Shown here: positions 18,294 through 26,916 of the stretch, in pieces
How the letters are laid out: every line of letters starts with the position of its first letter
How positions within the stretch are numbered: position 1 is the stretch's first letter
Notes under the pieces: generated by a model
The model's input: only the letters and a program-made list of their open reading frames with translations
The model's database searches: none
Told to the model about the DNA's origin: nothing
Assembly (NCBI GenBank): GCA_029266495.1
Contig: JAQSWS010000018.1
Span: 1 to 64,000 of the forward strand
DNA: 64,000 bases
DNA from: Rariglobus sp.
Lineage (GTDB): Bacteria; Verrucomicrobiota; Verrucomicrobiia; Opitutales; Opitutaceae
Direction: 5' to 3'
Program-made: the position numbers and the translations under genes

Positions 18294-19454
18294 CTATTGG
18301 GCGAAGACGGTTTGAAGAGCGCGGATGAGGTTGGGGGTGGCCTCGCGCAGGGCTTGGTCGTGGGTGTGGGACACCGGGGTGATGCCGTGAAGTGTGCAGC
18401 CGTCGACGGGCGGGACGGCGATCCGGCCGGCAAACACGTGCGCCGGCTTGCCGTGGTTGCGGGCGCGGACGACAAGCGCGCCGGGGCCTTTGCCGGAGAG
18501 CGAGCTTTCGTCGAACCGGCCCTCTCCGGTGATCACCATGCCGGCGGCTGCTAGGCGCGCATCAAGGTCGAGCCAGGCGGAGACGAGATCGCTGCCGGGA
18601 ACAAGAAGGGCGCGGGCGGAGCAGAGAAAGCCAAAGGCGATGCCGCCGGCGGCGCCGGAACCGGGCGTCGCCGCAAGACCGGCGGGCGCGCCGGCCTGGG
18701 CGATGAGCAAGCCGGCGAGGCGGGCGGAGGCGTTATCCAGTTCCTGGATACGGGAGGTTGCCAGGCCTTTTTGCGGGCCGTAGACGGCGGCGGCGCCACC
18801 GGGACCGAGGAGCGGGTTGGCCACATCGCAGGCGATGCGGATGGGTGGAAGGTCGTCCGGGAGGTGTCCGTCGACGCGGATGATTTCGGGCCAGCGGGCG
18901 GGCGTGGGATTGGCCAGGGGATGTTCGCCGGCGTTGAGGAAGCGGAGGCCGAGCGCGGCGAGGGCGCCTGCTCCCAAGTCGTGGGTGGCGCTGCCTCCGA
19001 CCCCGAGCAGGATGGTCCGGGCTCCGGCGGCGTGCGCGGCGCGGATGAGTTCGCCGGTGCCGCGGGTGGTGGCGTGCCACGGGTCGCGCCGTTCGGGTGG
19101 AAGCAGGCCGAGTCCGCTGGCCTGCGCCATTTCCACCAGGGCAACCATGCCCGTTGCGGAGCAGGCGGGCAGTGAGAGCAAGGCACGGGCGGCCGGGGGG
19201 ATGTTTTCGAAAGGGACCAGGCCGAAGCAGGCGTCAACGGGATCGCCGCGCGGGCCGGTCACGGTGATGGCGTGCAGCGATCCACCGCCGGCACGCGTGA
19301 GGATTTCGCAGAAACCTTCACCGCCATCGGTAAGGGGACAGAGATCAACCGACCAGTCGGGTTGCAGGGTTCGCAGGGTGGTGGCCGTGAGTTCGCAGGC
19401 CCGGGTGGCGCTCAGGCAATGCTTGAACTTGTCGAAGGCGATGAGAACGCGCAT
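18294..19454 (-). CDS. Glycerate kinase (type 1)
   Basis: About 386 residues, the common length for the GlxK/GarK class, which phosphorylates D-glycerate to 2-phosphoglycerate. Motifs include VLIAFDKFKHCLSATRACE at the start, CPLTDGGEGFCEIL, LLGVGGSATHDLGAGALAALG with the Gly-rich nucleotide loop, PLLGPGGAAAVYGPQKG, PGSGAAGGIAFGFL, and ITGEGRFDESSLSGKGP near the C-terminus. The start at 19454 begins the first conserved strand; ten upstream codons are also open. It is followed by the lactate permease gene 75 bases downstream. Confidence 0.95.
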   Translation of the reverse strand: MRVLIAFDKFKHCLSATRACELTATTLRTLQPDWSVDLCPLTDGGEGFCEILTRAGGGSLHAITVTGPRGDPVDACFGLVPFENIPPAARALLSLPACSATGMVALVEMAQASGLGLLPPERRDPWHATTRGTGELIRAAHAAGARTILLGVGGSATHDLGAGALAALGLRFLNAGEHPLANPTPARWPEIIRVDGHLPDDLPPIRIACDVANPLLGPGGAAAVYGPQKGLATSRIQELDNASARLAGLLIAQAGAPAGLAATPGSGAAGGIAFGFLCSARALLVPGSDLVSAWLDLDARLAAAGMVITGEGRFDESSLSGKGPGALVVRARNHGKPAHVFAGRIAVPPVDGCTLHGITPVSHTHDQALREATPNLIRALQTVFAQ

Positions 19455-19508
19455 GGGGTGGTGCGAATGGCGGGGCGTGGGCATCCTGAGCGCAAGCCCG
19501 GGGCTGCG

Positions 19509-19769
19509 TCAGGCGGGACCGATGTAAGCGAAGCGCGGTTGAATGCGTCCATCGATTTCGATGGTTTCCAAAAACATCGCGCGGGGCCGCACCCACAGGC
19601 CGTAGTCGCCGTAAAGCAGGCGGTAGACGACGAGTTCGTCCTCCGTCTCGGAATGACGGGCGACGCCGAGGACGAGGTAGTCCTTGCCTTTGTAATGACG
19701 GTAGCGACCGGGGCGCGGACCATCGGGGTGGACGGGAATGGGGGGAGCGGGGGTGTCGTCGCAGGACAT
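19509..19769 (-). CDS. DUF1653 domain protein
   Basis: About 86 residues. The body GRYRHYKGKDYLVLGVARH, TEDELVVYRLLYGDYGLWVRP and MFLETIEIDGRIQPRF is the DUF1653 domain, a small SH3-like fold of unknown role. The ATG at 19769 is preferred over a GTG at 19778 because GGGTGGGG, a Shine-Dalgarno-like stretch, lies just before it. An 8-bp hairpin sits immediately upstream of that site (19779-19801). It is divergent from the esterase gene. Confidence 0.85.
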   Translation of the reverse strand: MSCDDTPAPPIPVHPDGPRPGRYRHYKGKDYLVLGVARHSETEDELVVYRLLYGDYGLWVRPRAMFLETIEIDGRIQPRFAYIGPA

Positions 19770-19778
19770 GTGCCCCAC

Positions 19779-19801
19779 CCTGTCAGCGCGAGCCTGACAG
19801 G
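19779..19801. promoter_or_regulatory. Inverted repeat between DUF1653 and esterase genes
   Basis: Perfect 8-bp arms CCTGTCAG and CTGACAGG with a 7-base spacer. It lies in the 90-base divergent region and abuts the probable ribosome binding site of the DUF1653 gene, so it can act as an operator in DNA or as a translation-controlling hairpin in RNA. Neither role is shown. Confidence 0.5.
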
Positions 19802-19859
19802 CGCAAGCCGGCGCACGCTGAACGGTTGACCACAGGAGAAAATATCATCCGGTAGGGGC

Positions 19860-20636
19860 ATGGCCAACGCCCGCAAAGCAGTCTCGTTCCACGTCACGGG
19901 CCTGGATACGCGCTATGTGATCTATGTGGACGTCCCGGAGCCGGCTCCGACTGCCGCGGAGCCATGGATCACGGTGTTGTGCCTCGACGGTGACGATCAG
20001 TTCGACGCAATGCGCAAGGCGCGGAAGGCGGTCGCGGGGGAACATGCGCTGCCACCGCTGCTGCTGGTGGGGATCGGTTATGGGGCGAGCTACACGAAGC
20101 CGGGCAACCGCCGGGCGCGCGACTACACCCCGGTGGCCATCCCGGAGGAGACCGGTGCGGGCGGGGCGGAGGCGTTTCTGGAGTTCTTGACCGGGAGCGT
20201 CTGGCCGGAGATTGAGCGGCGTTATCCGGTGCATGCGACGCTCCGCGGGATCGCGGGTTATTCCCTCGGCGGACTGTTTGCGCTGCATGCGCTGTTCAAG
20301 CCACGGCCGTTTTTCAACCGGGTGCTGGCGGCATCGCCGTCAATCTGGTGGGGCGAACGGGCGATTTTGAATACGGTGACGACAATCCAGACGGAAGGCG
20401 TCGTTTTGCCCGCGAGGTTATTCCTCAGCGTCGGGCTCAAGGACAGCCAGTCGATGACCGGCGACCTCGGATTGCTGGAGAGGGAGCTGGCGGAGCGCCC
20501 TGTAGGCGGGCTGGAGGTGAGGAGCGCGCGGTTTCCGGGGCGCAGTCACTTCAATGCGATCTCCGTCAGCTTTCGAACGGGTCTGGCGGAGCTGTTTGCA
20601 CCGGCGAAACCGGGCGCAGGCGTTGATGATATTTAA
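19860..20636 (+). CDS. Esterase D family alpha/beta hydrolase
   Basis: About 258 residues. The order of motifs fits the putative esterase (esterase D / IroE-like) family: WITVLCLDGDDQFDAM near residue 40, RRARDYTPVAIPEE, the nucleophile elbow GIAGYSLGGLFALHAL with the catalytic Ser, FNRVLAASPSIWWGE, and a C-terminal FPGRSHFNAISVSF that supplies the His. There is no signal peptide, so it is cytoplasmic, where it could hydrolyse siderophore, acyl or S-acyl esters. Its stop overlaps the stop region of the BON gene. The substrate is unknown. Confidence 0.85.
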   Translation: MANARKAVSFHVTGLDTRYVIYVDVPEPAPTAAEPWITVLCLDGDDQFDAMRKARKAVAGEHALPPLLLVGIGYGASYTKPGNRRARDYTPVAIPEETGAGGAEAFLEFLTGSVWPEIERRYPVHATLRGIAGYSLGGLFALHALFKPRPFFNRVLAASPSIWWGERAILNTVTTIQTEGVVLPARLFLSVGLKDSQSMTGDLGLLERELAERPVGGLEVRSARFPGRSHFNAISVSFRTGLAELFAPAKPGAGVDDI

Positions 20637-21136
20637 AGCGGGGCGGTCAAGTGGGACGTCACGTTGACGACGCCATCGGTGTCCATGGCGTGGTAGATCG
20701 CCTTGGCAACGAGGTCGACCGAGGAGACGGCACCGGTGAGCGTCACGTTGCCGTTGGTGGCATCCACATTGATGTCCATCGCGGAGAGGTCGCGGTCGAG
20801 GACGTATTTGGCTTTGATGACGGTGATGATCCGGGCGTCGGCAATCTTGCCTCCGGCAACCCCGGCTTTTTCACGGACAATTTTCCCGCCCTGTTGAAGC
20901 TCGCGCTTGATGTCGTCGGGCATGAGGTGCCAGTCCTGGGCCTTCGTGACCAGGCTGTCTTTGAGGTGGGTGGTGGTATCGGCCGCTTTTTCGCCGAAGG
21001 TCCGCGTGTCGGCGGGCGGCGGGTTGGAGGTTGCCGCCGGTGCGGAGGCACGGGATGGGGTGTCGCGGTTGAGGTAGAGGCTATACGCGAAGGCGCCGAC
21101 AACGGCACCGAGGAGGAAAATGAGGAGGCTTTTCAT
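20633..21136 (-). CDS. BON domain protein with N-terminal membrane anchor
   Basis: About 167 residues. MKSLLIFLLGAVVGAFAYSL is an N-terminal membrane or signal-anchor helix. A Pro/Ala-rich linker and a helical part (ADTTTHLKDSLVTKAQDWHL, MPDDIKRELQQGG) follow. The C-terminal BON domain reads ITVIKAKYVLDRDLSAMDI, VTLTGAVSSVDLVAKAIYHA. BON domains bind phospholipid at the envelope. A second protein of the same plan (LTPSDIKADLEKSGR, VVKGKYVADRHLSALKINVD) is coded at 25077-25625, so the two are paralogues. The much longer frame upstream is antisense to nothing conserved and runs through the terminator. Confidence 0.85.
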   Translation of the reverse strand: MKSLLIFLLGAVVGAFAYSLYLNRDTPSRASAPAATSNPPPADTRTFGEKAADTTTHLKDSLVTKAQDWHLMPDDIKRELQQGGKIVREKAGVAGGKIADARIITVIKAKYVLDRDLSAMDINVDATNGNVTLTGAVSSVDLVAKAIYHAMDTDGVVNVTSHLTAPL

Positions 21137-21211
21137 GGTAGATGAGGTGAACCTCTTTGCAGACCGCGGCTTGCCGGTTTTGTTCGGAAGGGCGGGGGCG
21201 CGTGGGGGCAT

Positions 21212-21245
21212 AAAAAAGCGCGCGGGCTTGGAGCCGGCGCGCGCT
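21212..21245 (-). terminator. Terminator of the fucose-isomerase-like gene
   Basis: On the minus strand, AGCGCGCG and CGGCT pair with AGCCC and GCGCGCT (stem with small bulges), followed by TTTTTT. It lies 20 bases past the stop of the gene at 21265. Confidence 0.75.
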
Positions 21246-21264
21246 GCGGGTGGAGGCGGGTTGA

Positions 21265-22893
21265 TTAGAATGCCGAGCCGTCGGCCTTGGTGCCGCACAC
21301 ACTGACTTCGAGGCCGAGGTTGGCCGCGAGCTGGGCCTTGGTGTAGAGCGCGAGATCGGCGTCTTTTGCACTGTTGGCGTAGGCGACCTGGATGTGGTTG
21401 CTCTTGTGGCGGGCCATCATCTGGTCGCGGTTCACTCCGTAGGTTACCGCGTGCATGATCGGCCACTGCACGGTGGTTTCTTTCCAGCGACGTTCGGTCT
21501 CGGCCTGCGGAAGTTCGATGACCTTGGCACGGCCGAGATCCATCTTGAGTTTGCCGCTTTCGACGAAGACGCGGCTCCAGACGATTTCGCCTTTTTTGGC
21601 GATGCCGCGGAGGGTGCCGCCACCGAGGCGGAAATACATGCCGGGCTGGCGGAGTGAGTCGCTGCCCGCCCAACCGCCGACGTGATGCGCGGGCGGGGCA
21701 CTGCCGGAGATGAGGAACACCCAGACATAGTCGTCGGTGGTGCCGCTCTCGTCGTAAGCGCCCCAACGCAGGTCGTGAAGCGTGTTTTCGACGGGCTGGC
21801 CGAGGGCCTTGTGCACGCGGCAGGTGAAGAGACCATCGAGGCCGGCACACTCGTCGACCTCGTTGAAGTGGGGGATCGGCTCGCCCGCCCGCACGACTTT
21901 GCCGGCGGCGTTTTTGACGGGCGGGCGATCGCTGTTGTTGAGCGTGCCCTCGACGAGATCGGAGGCGGGCAGCAGATCCTTGAGGCCCTGCTGGTATTGG
22001 ATGCCGATGGTCTCGGCGCCGAATTCGTCGGCGATGCGCACGGCGGCGATGTAGGTTTTGCACTGCCAGATCACCTGCGCCTCGGTCAGCTCGGTGGCTT
22101 CGTCGGTGCCGAGGTGGAACTTGAGGCCTTTCTTTTTATACCAGGCGAACACGGCCTGGGCGTCCTCGTTGCTGACCTGGGTTGCTCCATAATAAAGGGC
22201 GGACTGGGAAAGGCGCTCCTTGTAGACGCCGGTCTGGAAGAGGAGTTCGTCGGGGATGATGGCGTTATACATGCCCATGCAGCCTTCGTCGAAGATGCCC
22301 ATGATGGATTTCTTCACGCGCAGTTCGTCGGCGAGTTTTTTGGCCAAGGCTTTGGCTTTCGCGGGCACGGCGGCCCTGGCGAGCGGCTTGACGTGGGTGA
22401 TCCTGTGCTTGGTCACGCCGGTCTTCAGCCACGTGGCGAGGCTGGAGAGGAAGTAGGCGTCGTCGAAGTGGTCGCTCCAGAGCGTGGAGTATTTCACGCC
22501 GGCCTTGGTGAGGGAGCCATTGAGGTTGAGCATGCCGACGAGGCCGGGCCAGGTGCCGGACCAGTTGGCGACGGTGAGGATGGGGCCGCGATGCGAGATG
22601 AGTCCGTGAAGGATGTGGTGCGAGTATTGCCAGACGGCCTCGGCGACGATGATCGGCGCATCGGGATCGATGGTCGCGAACACCTCCATGCCTTCTTTTT
22701 GCGAGGAGATGAAGCCGTGCTTCACGTCTTTTTTGTAGCCGTGGGCGCGGACGAGCTTGTGGCCGAGGTTGGCGACGGCGGCGGCGAGGGTCTTTTCCAT
22801 TTCGGCCTGCGCGGCCCAGCAGACGGCGTTGGCGGTATGGCGGAGGTCGCCGTTCGCGATCAGGGTGACGGTGTTTTTCGGTGCCTTGGGCAT
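21265..22893 (-). CDS. L-fucose isomerase-like protein
   Basis: About 542 residues, related to the L-fucose/L-arabinose isomerase superfamily, which interconverts aldoses and ketoses with a divalent metal. Recognisable stretches are [78 protein letters not shown], and [30 protein letters not shown] is close to the FucI metal-site region. The start ATG at 22893 follows a divergent 109-base spacer shared with an AraC regulator at 23003, so the two probably form a regulated pair. A hairpin terminator follows the gene. The substrate may be fucose, rhamnose or another deoxysugar; this is inference. Confidence 0.85.
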   Translation of the reverse strand: MPKAPKNTVTLIANGDLRHTANAVCWAAQAEMEKTLAAAVANLGHKLVRAHGYKKDVKHGFISSQKEGMEVFATIDPDAPIIVAEAVWQYSHHILHGLISHRGPILTVANWSGTWPGLVGMLNLNGSLTKAGVKYSTLWSDHFDDAYFLSSLATWLKTGVTKHRITHVKPLARAAVPAKAKALAKKLADELRVKKSIMGIFDEGCMGMYNAIIPDELLFQTGVYKERLSQSALYYGATQVSNEDAQAVFAWYKKKGLKFHLGTDEATELTEAQVIWQCKTYIAAVRIADEFGAETIGIQYQQGLKDLLPASDLVEGTLNNSDRPPVKNAAGKVVRAGEPIPHFNEVDECAGLDGLFTCRVHKALGQPVENTLHDLRWGAYDESGTTDDYVWVFLISGSAPPAHHVGGWAGSDSLRQPGMYFRLGGGTLRGIAKKGEIVWSRVFVESGKLKMDLGRAKVIELPQAETERRWKETTVQWPIMHAVTYGVNRDQMMARHKSNHIQVAYANSAKDADLALYTKAQLAANLGLEVSVCGTKADGSAF

Positions 22894-22922
22894 GGGAATG
22901 AGAAACGAAGAGATAGAGATAA

Positions 22923-22937
22923 TCGGCGAATTGCCGA
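22923..22937. promoter_or_regulatory. Palindrome in the isomerase/AraC divergent region
   Basis: TCGGC-GAATT-GCCGA lies 30 bases before the isomerase start. The arms are perfect. A possible sigma70 -10 element TATACT for the AraC gene lies at 22956-22961. It is a candidate regulator or promoter site. Confidence 0.4.
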
Positions 22938-23002
22938 ATGGGGGTGGGCGGTGATTATACTCTCGATTGCCGGGGCGGAGAATGGATAAAGGAAGATCAA
23001 GA

Positions 23003-23884
23003 ATGGATAAAATCGGCCCACGTTCCGTAGAGTCGCTGCTTTCGAAGCAGGTTACGGGGACGCGTTATTTTTTTCTCAATCTCGCGCCGGCGGCCGGCGT
23101 GAAAGGGGTGTCGGTGACGCTGGGCGGGCGGGAACGTTGCAACCCGGACTATGAGGTCCGGCGGAAGTCCTATTCCTACCACGGCTTGGAATACGTCGCG
23201 GAAGGAACGGGCGTGGTGGAGCTCGACGGCGTCGCGCATGAGCTGCGGCCGGGCTGCGTGTTTGCTTATGCGCCGACCACGCGTTGCGCGATGCGCACCG
23301 AGCCGGCGAAGCCGATGCTGAAGTATTTTGTGTGCGTCACGGGCGGGGACGTGGCGCGGCGGCTGCGAAAAGCCGGAGTGGGACCGGGCGTGGTGCGCGC
23401 GCTGGCAGCGCATGCGGAGATTCGCAGCGTGGTCGAGGACCTGGTGCGCGAAGGCCAGCGCACGGGTGCGCTGGCGCGGACGATTTGCGCCCAGTTGTTC
23501 GAGTTGTTGCTGCTCAAGATTGAGGATGCGGCGGGTGCGCCCGCGCAGGGTGATCCGGCACAGGAAAATTTCCAGCGTTGCAAGGCGTTGATCGATGCGG
23601 AGGCGGAGCGGTTGATGACCTTGCGGGAGATCGCGGCGGCGGCGGGGCTGGAGGAATCGAGCGTGTGCCGGTTGTTCCGGCGGTATCACGACACGAGTCC
23701 GTATCAATATCTGTTGGGGCGGAAGATGAACCTTGCGGCGGCGTTTCTGGTGGAGGGTCGCGGGCGCGTGAAAGAGGCGGCGCAACGCGTGGGTTTCGCC
23801 GACCCGTATCATTTTTCGCGGTGTTTCAAGGGCGTTCATGGCGTGGCGCCGAGCAAGTTGTTGAAACACAGCCGGCAGGCGTGA
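23003..23884 (+). CDS. AraC family transcriptional regulator
   Basis: About 293 residues. An N-terminal cupin-like sensor ([33 protein letters not shown]) would bind a sugar, and the C-terminal double helix-turn-helix runs [59 protein letters not shown]. The ATG at 23003 has AGGA at a good distance; an ATG at 22982 in the same frame is also possible. It is divergent from the fucose-isomerase-like gene and probably activates it when substrate is present. Confidence 0.92.
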   Translation: MDKIGPRSVESLLSKQVTGTRYFFLNLAPAAGVKGVSVTLGGRERCNPDYEVRRKSYSYHGLEYVAEGTGVVELDGVAHELRPGCVFAYAPTTRCAMRTEPAKPMLKYFVCVTGGDVARRLRKAGVGPGVVRALAAHAEIRSVVEDLVREGQRTGALARTICAQLFELLLLKIEDAAGAPAQGDPAQENFQRCKALIDAEAERLMTLREIAAAAGLEESSVCRLFRRYHDTSPYQYLLGRKMNLAAAFLVEGRGRVKEAAQRVGFADPYHFSRCFKGVHGVAPSKLLKHSRQA

Positions 23885-23900
23885 GCGGGGGGCGGAATCA

Positions 23901-23925
23901 GCGCGCGGGCAAGCGCGCGGCCTAC
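23901..23925. repeat. GC-rich GTAGG-type hairpin element
   Basis: GCGCGC-GGGCAA-GCGCGC followed by GGCCTACG; on the minus strand it reads CGTAGGCC then GCGCGC, TTGCCC, GCGCGC. It shares its plan (GTAGG, GC palindrome, short loop) with the element at 59041-59065. It lies between the AraC and epimerase genes. Confidence 0.5.
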
Positions 23926-23978
23926 GAAATGCCGGGGTGAGCGCTTGTGGTGTGTGACGGATTCGCGTGAATGGAGCG

Positions 23979-25070
23979 ATGCCTACCGGCTCCACGATCA
24001 TTCGCAGTCTCGACGCAGCGCGGCTGGATATCCCGTTGCATGTGCCGTTCGGGATTTCCGGCGGGGCGCAGGCGGTCGCGCACAACGTGCTGGTGACGCT
24101 CGTGCTCGAGGACGGAACAATCGGTTATGGCGAAGCGGCGCCGCTGCCGGCCTACAACGGAGAGACGCAGGCGCGGGTGCTGACGGCATTGAAAAAAATC
24201 GGCGACGCGGTGGCCGGGTGCCACGGGAGCGACTGGCGAAAGCTGGCGGCGCACGCACGGGCGCCGGCGGGCGGTTCGGGCTCGGCGCAGGCGGGCTTCG
24301 AGATGGCGTTGCTCGATGCGTTGACGAAACGCGACGGCGTGCCGTTGTGGCGGTTTTTTGGCGGTGCGGGCACGGAGTTGGAAATCGACATGACGGTGAC
24401 GACGGGGTCGGCACCCGAGGCGATGGCGGCGGCGCGGGATATCGTCCGGCGCGGCATTCGCATGATCAAGGTGAAGATCGGCGGTCCGGCGGGCGCGGCG
24501 CACGATCTGGCGCGGCTGGTGGCGATTCACGAGGTCGCGCCGGAGGCTCCGTTGATTGTGGACGGCAATGCGGGCGTGTCGCGTGCGGAGGCGCGCGAGT
24601 TGATCGCGGGATTGAAGCGTCTCGGGATCGCTCCGGCGTTATTGGAGCAATGGCTCCCGAAGGACGATCTGGCGGGGATGCGGGCATTGCACGAAGAGTC
24701 CGGCTGGGCGGTTGCGGCGGACGAGGCGGCGTGCACGGCGGCGGATGTGCGGCGCATTGCGCACGAGCGGGCCGCCCAGGTGATCAACATCAAGTTGATG
24801 AAGGCCGGTCTTGCCGAGGCATTCGACATCGTGGCGGCGGCGCGTGAGACCGGGCTGGGATTGATGATCGGCGGCAACGTTGAGTCGATGCTCGCGATGA
24901 CGACCTCCGCGTGCTTCGCGGCGGGGATCGGGGGCTTTTCGTATGCAGATCTGGATACGCCCTTGTTCCTGGCGGAGAATCCCTTCCTTGGTGGGTTCAC
25001 GCTTGCGGGCGGCCGGCTCTCGGTGGCGCATATCGGGCGCGGCCACGGGGTGGAGCCGAGGGTGGCGTAG
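23979..25070 (+). CDS. Dipeptide epimerase-like enolase superfamily enzyme
   Basis: About 363 residues, the length of L-Ala-D/L-Glu epimerases and relatives. An N-terminal capping domain (LDIPLHVPFGISGGAQAVAH, IGYGEAAPLPAYNGET) is followed by the (beta/alpha)7 barrel with RMIKVKIGG (catalytic Lys-x-Lys), PLIVDGNAGVS (metal Asp), LLEQWLPKDD (Glu), VAADEAACTAADV (Asp) and VINIKLMKAGLAEA (second catalytic Lys). The start is uncertain: the ATG at 23979 and a GTG at 23967 are both open. It would racemise or epimerise small dipeptides, for example from murein, but muconate or sugar-acid activity cannot be ruled out. It follows the AraC gene by 94 bases. Confidence 0.88.
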   Translation: MPTGSTIIRSLDAARLDIPLHVPFGISGGAQAVAHNVLVTLVLEDGTIGYGEAAPLPAYNGETQARVLTALKKIGDAVAGCHGSDWRKLAAHARAPAGGSGSAQAGFEMALLDALTKRDGVPLWRFFGGAGTELEIDMTVTTGSAPEAMAAARDIVRRGIRMIKVKIGGPAGAAHDLARLVAIHEVAPEAPLIVDGNAGVSRAEARELIAGLKRLGIAPALLEQWLPKDDLAGMRALHEESGWAVAADEAACTAADVRRIAHERAAQVINIKLMKAGLAEAFDIVAAARETGLGLMIGGNVESMLAMTTSACFAAGIGGFSYADLDTPLFLAENPFLGGFTLAGGRLSVAHIGRGHGVEPRVA

Positions 25071-25076
25071 CCGGGC

Positions 25077-25625
25077 TCACATCGTGTTGGGAGCGGCCGG
25101 GGACGAGGCTTCGGGTGCCTCTGCGGAGTCGATTTTAAGGAGGCCGATGACTTGGGTGACGCCCTCGGTGTCGAGCGCGAGGGCGATGGCGCGGCCGGCG
25201 AGTTCGAGGGAGCCGACGGGACCATTGAGCGTCACGATGCCTTGGTCGGCATCGACGTTGATCTTGAGCGCGGAAAGGTGGCGGTCGGCGACGTATTTGC
25301 CTTTAACGACCGCGACGATGCGGGCGTTGTCCAGGGCGCCGCCCGCTTTTTCACCGGCGGCGAGGCTGCGGTCGCGGACGACGCGGCCGGATTTTTCCAG
25401 GTCCGCCTTGATGTCGGAGGGAGTCAGTTTCCATTCGGCGAGCCGGGCATTGAGGGCGGCGATCGCATCGCTGGCGGCCGCCTGGCTTTTTTCGACGGCG
25501 GAGTCGGTGCGTTCGGAGAGGGTGGGTGGACGGGCGGGCGGGGTGTCCTCGGGCTTTGATTTGTCGGAGCAGCCGGCGGTCAGCAACGCAAGCAGGGCGA
25601 AGAGTGTGAATGCGGATGTTTTCAT
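25077..25625 (-). CDS. BON domain lipoprotein
   Basis: About 182 residues. The N-terminus FTLFALLALLTAGC is a lipoprotein signal with the acylated Cys19. A helical linker with an Ala-rich stretch (AAASDAIAALNARLAEWKL) leads to LTPSDIKADLEKSGR and a BON domain (IVAVVKGKYVADRHLSALKI, VTLNGPVGSLELAGRAIALA). It is the paralogue of the membrane-anchored protein at 20633-21136. The start at 25625 was chosen for the signal; 19 more codons are open upstream. It probably sits in the envelope. Stop codons of this and the epimerase gene are 6 bases apart, convergent. Confidence 0.87.
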   Translation of the reverse strand: MKTSAFTLFALLALLTAGCSDKSKPEDTPPARPPTLSERTDSAVEKSQAAASDAIAALNARLAEWKLTPSDIKADLEKSGRVVRDRSLAAGEKAGGALDNARIVAVVKGKYVADRHLSALKINVDADQGIVTLNGPVGSLELAGRAIALALDTEGVTQVIGLLKIDSAEAPEASSPAAPNTM

Positions 25626-25783
25626 GGTGAGCGGGGGTTGATGCGTTGGGGTGAAGGACAAGGGATCCACGGGACGGTTCACGGCGGACGGCCGGTCGGA
25701 TTCGTGCTAGCGTTCGGCGGGAACGTGCTGGCATTGAGTGGTTTTATTTTTGCGGCGGGCGCTTCATGGGGGTTGCATGAGGC

Positions 25784-26566
25784 ATGTCATCCAAATCCGC
25801 CCTTATCACGGGAGCCTCACGCGGCATCGGCCGCGGCATTGCCATCGAACTCGCCAAAGCCGGCCATCGCATCGCGATCAACTACGCCGGCAACGCAGAG
25901 GCCGCGGGCGAGGCGCTTGCCTTGGTGAAGGCGGCGGGTGGCGATGGTTTTATCGTGCAGGGAGACGTCGCGGTCGCGGCGGATCGTGAGCGGATGGTGG
26001 CCGAGACCGTGAAGCAATTTGGCCGCATCGACCTGCTCGTAAACAACGCCGGGGTCGCTCCCAAGGTCCGCGCCGACCTGCTTGATGCGGGCGAGGAGAG
26101 CTTTGACCGTCTTTTCAACATCAACCTCAAGGGGCCGTATTTCCTCACGCAACTTGTGGCGAAACAGATGCTCGCGCAGGCGCCGGATGCGGAGGGTTTC
26201 CGCGGACGCGTCGTCAACATCACGTCGATCTCGGTCTACACCGCCTCGGTCAATCGTGGCGACTACTGCATGGTGAAGGCCGGTCTTGCGATGATGACGA
26301 AGCTCTTCGCCGACCGTCTCGCGAACGACGGCATCAACGTTTACGAGATCCGTCCCGGAGTGATTGCCACCGACATGACCGGTGCGGTGAAGGAGAAATA
26401 CGACAAGCTCATCCTTCAGGACGAGCGGGGCATCACCCCTATCCGCCGTTGGGGCAAACCCGAGGACATCGGCCGTGCCGTGAGTGCGATCGCCGAAGAC
26501 CGGTTCCCGTTTTCGACCGGCGCGGTTTTCGACGTGGATGGCGGGTTCCACCTGCAGCGGCTGTAA
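25784..26566 (+). CDS. SDR family oxidoreductase, 3-ketoacyl-ACP reductase-like
   Basis: About 260 residues, classical [23 protein letters not shown] holds the TGxxxGIG cofactor loop, [13 protein letters not shown] the NNAG motif, and [10 protein letters not shown] with YCMVKAG gives the Ser-Tyr-Lys catalytic set. The C-terminus [13 protein letters not shown] is typical of FabG-like enzymes. It reduces a carbonyl with NAD(P)H; a fatty acid role cannot be separated from sugar or steroid reduction since no fab genes lie nearby. A strong terminator follows (26602-26627). Confidence 0.9.
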   Translation: MSSKSALITGASRGIGRGIAIELAKAGHRIAINYAGNAEAAGEALALVKAAGGDGFIVQGDVAVAADRERMVAETVKQFGRIDLLVNNAGVAPKVRADLLDAGEESFDRLFNINLKGPYFLTQLVAKQMLAQAPDAEGFRGRVVNITSISVYTASVNRGDYCMVKAGLAMMTKLFADRLANDGINVYEIRPGVIATDMTGAVKEKYDKLILQDERGITPIRRWGKPEDIGRAVSAIAEDRFPFSTGAVFDVDGGFHLQRL

Positions 26567-26601
26567 GGCTCCGGACGCGGCCCGCCGCCCCTCTTTCCCC
26601 T

Positions 26602-26627
26602 GGCGCACTTCGGTGCGCCTTTTTTTT
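26602..26627 (+). terminator. Rho-independent terminator after the SDR gene
   Basis: GGCGCAC-TTCG-GTGCGCC, a perfect 7-bp stem with a UUCG tetraloop, followed by eight T residues. It lies 36 bases after the SDR stop and separates it from the ribonucleotide reductase gene. Confidence 0.95.
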
Positions 26628-26736
26628 GCGCGGGGCGATCATCGAATCGCATGTTTCCCAAGCGGAAAACCCGGTAAGTAGACTCATCAGAAGTGCTGGC
26701 CGGGGACTGGTAGAAAAAAGCGTAATACCCTGATGA

Positions 26737-26785
26737 CCACAACCTGTGGGGGGTTGACGTTGTATTGCCCACAATCCCTTGTGGG
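26737..26785. promoter_or_regulatory. Paired NrdR-box-like palindromes
   Basis: CCACAACCTGTGG at 26737-26749 and CCCACAATCCCTTGTGGG at 26768-26785, with left arms 32 bases apart, i.e. three helical turns. This matches the known arrangement of NrdR sites (two 16-bp palindromes with CACA...TGTG cores and about 15 bases between) upstream of ribonucleotide reductase genes. A TTGACG -35-like element lies between the boxes. Sequence identity to the AT-rich NrdR consensus is only partial. Confidence 0.5.
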
Positions 26786-26916
26786 TTTGTGTTCTCTCCG
26801 CAGCCGTCTTATCTTGGTGTAACCAAGGCCTGCGAACGGAGGGCATAATTCGCTGGAAGTTGCCCTTGGCGGCTCCCTGCATCTGTTCCTCGCCCCTGCT
26901 TCACTCCCTTATTTTT

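Larger units (their letters stand above)
26567..26916. other. 350-base leader region of the ribonucleotide reductase gene
   Basis: Contains the terminator of the previous gene, a possible -10 (TAATAC at 26723-26728), a TTGACG -35-like element at 26754-26759 and two palindromes at 26737-26785. No B12-riboswitch consensus was recognised. The frame is open from 26779, but the conserved protein starts at 26917 or shortly after. Confidence 0.5.

Noticed and set aside
26567-26916. Possible B12 riboswitch before the ribonucleotide reductase
   Set aside because: No B12-box-like consensus was seen; paired palindromes explain the region better.
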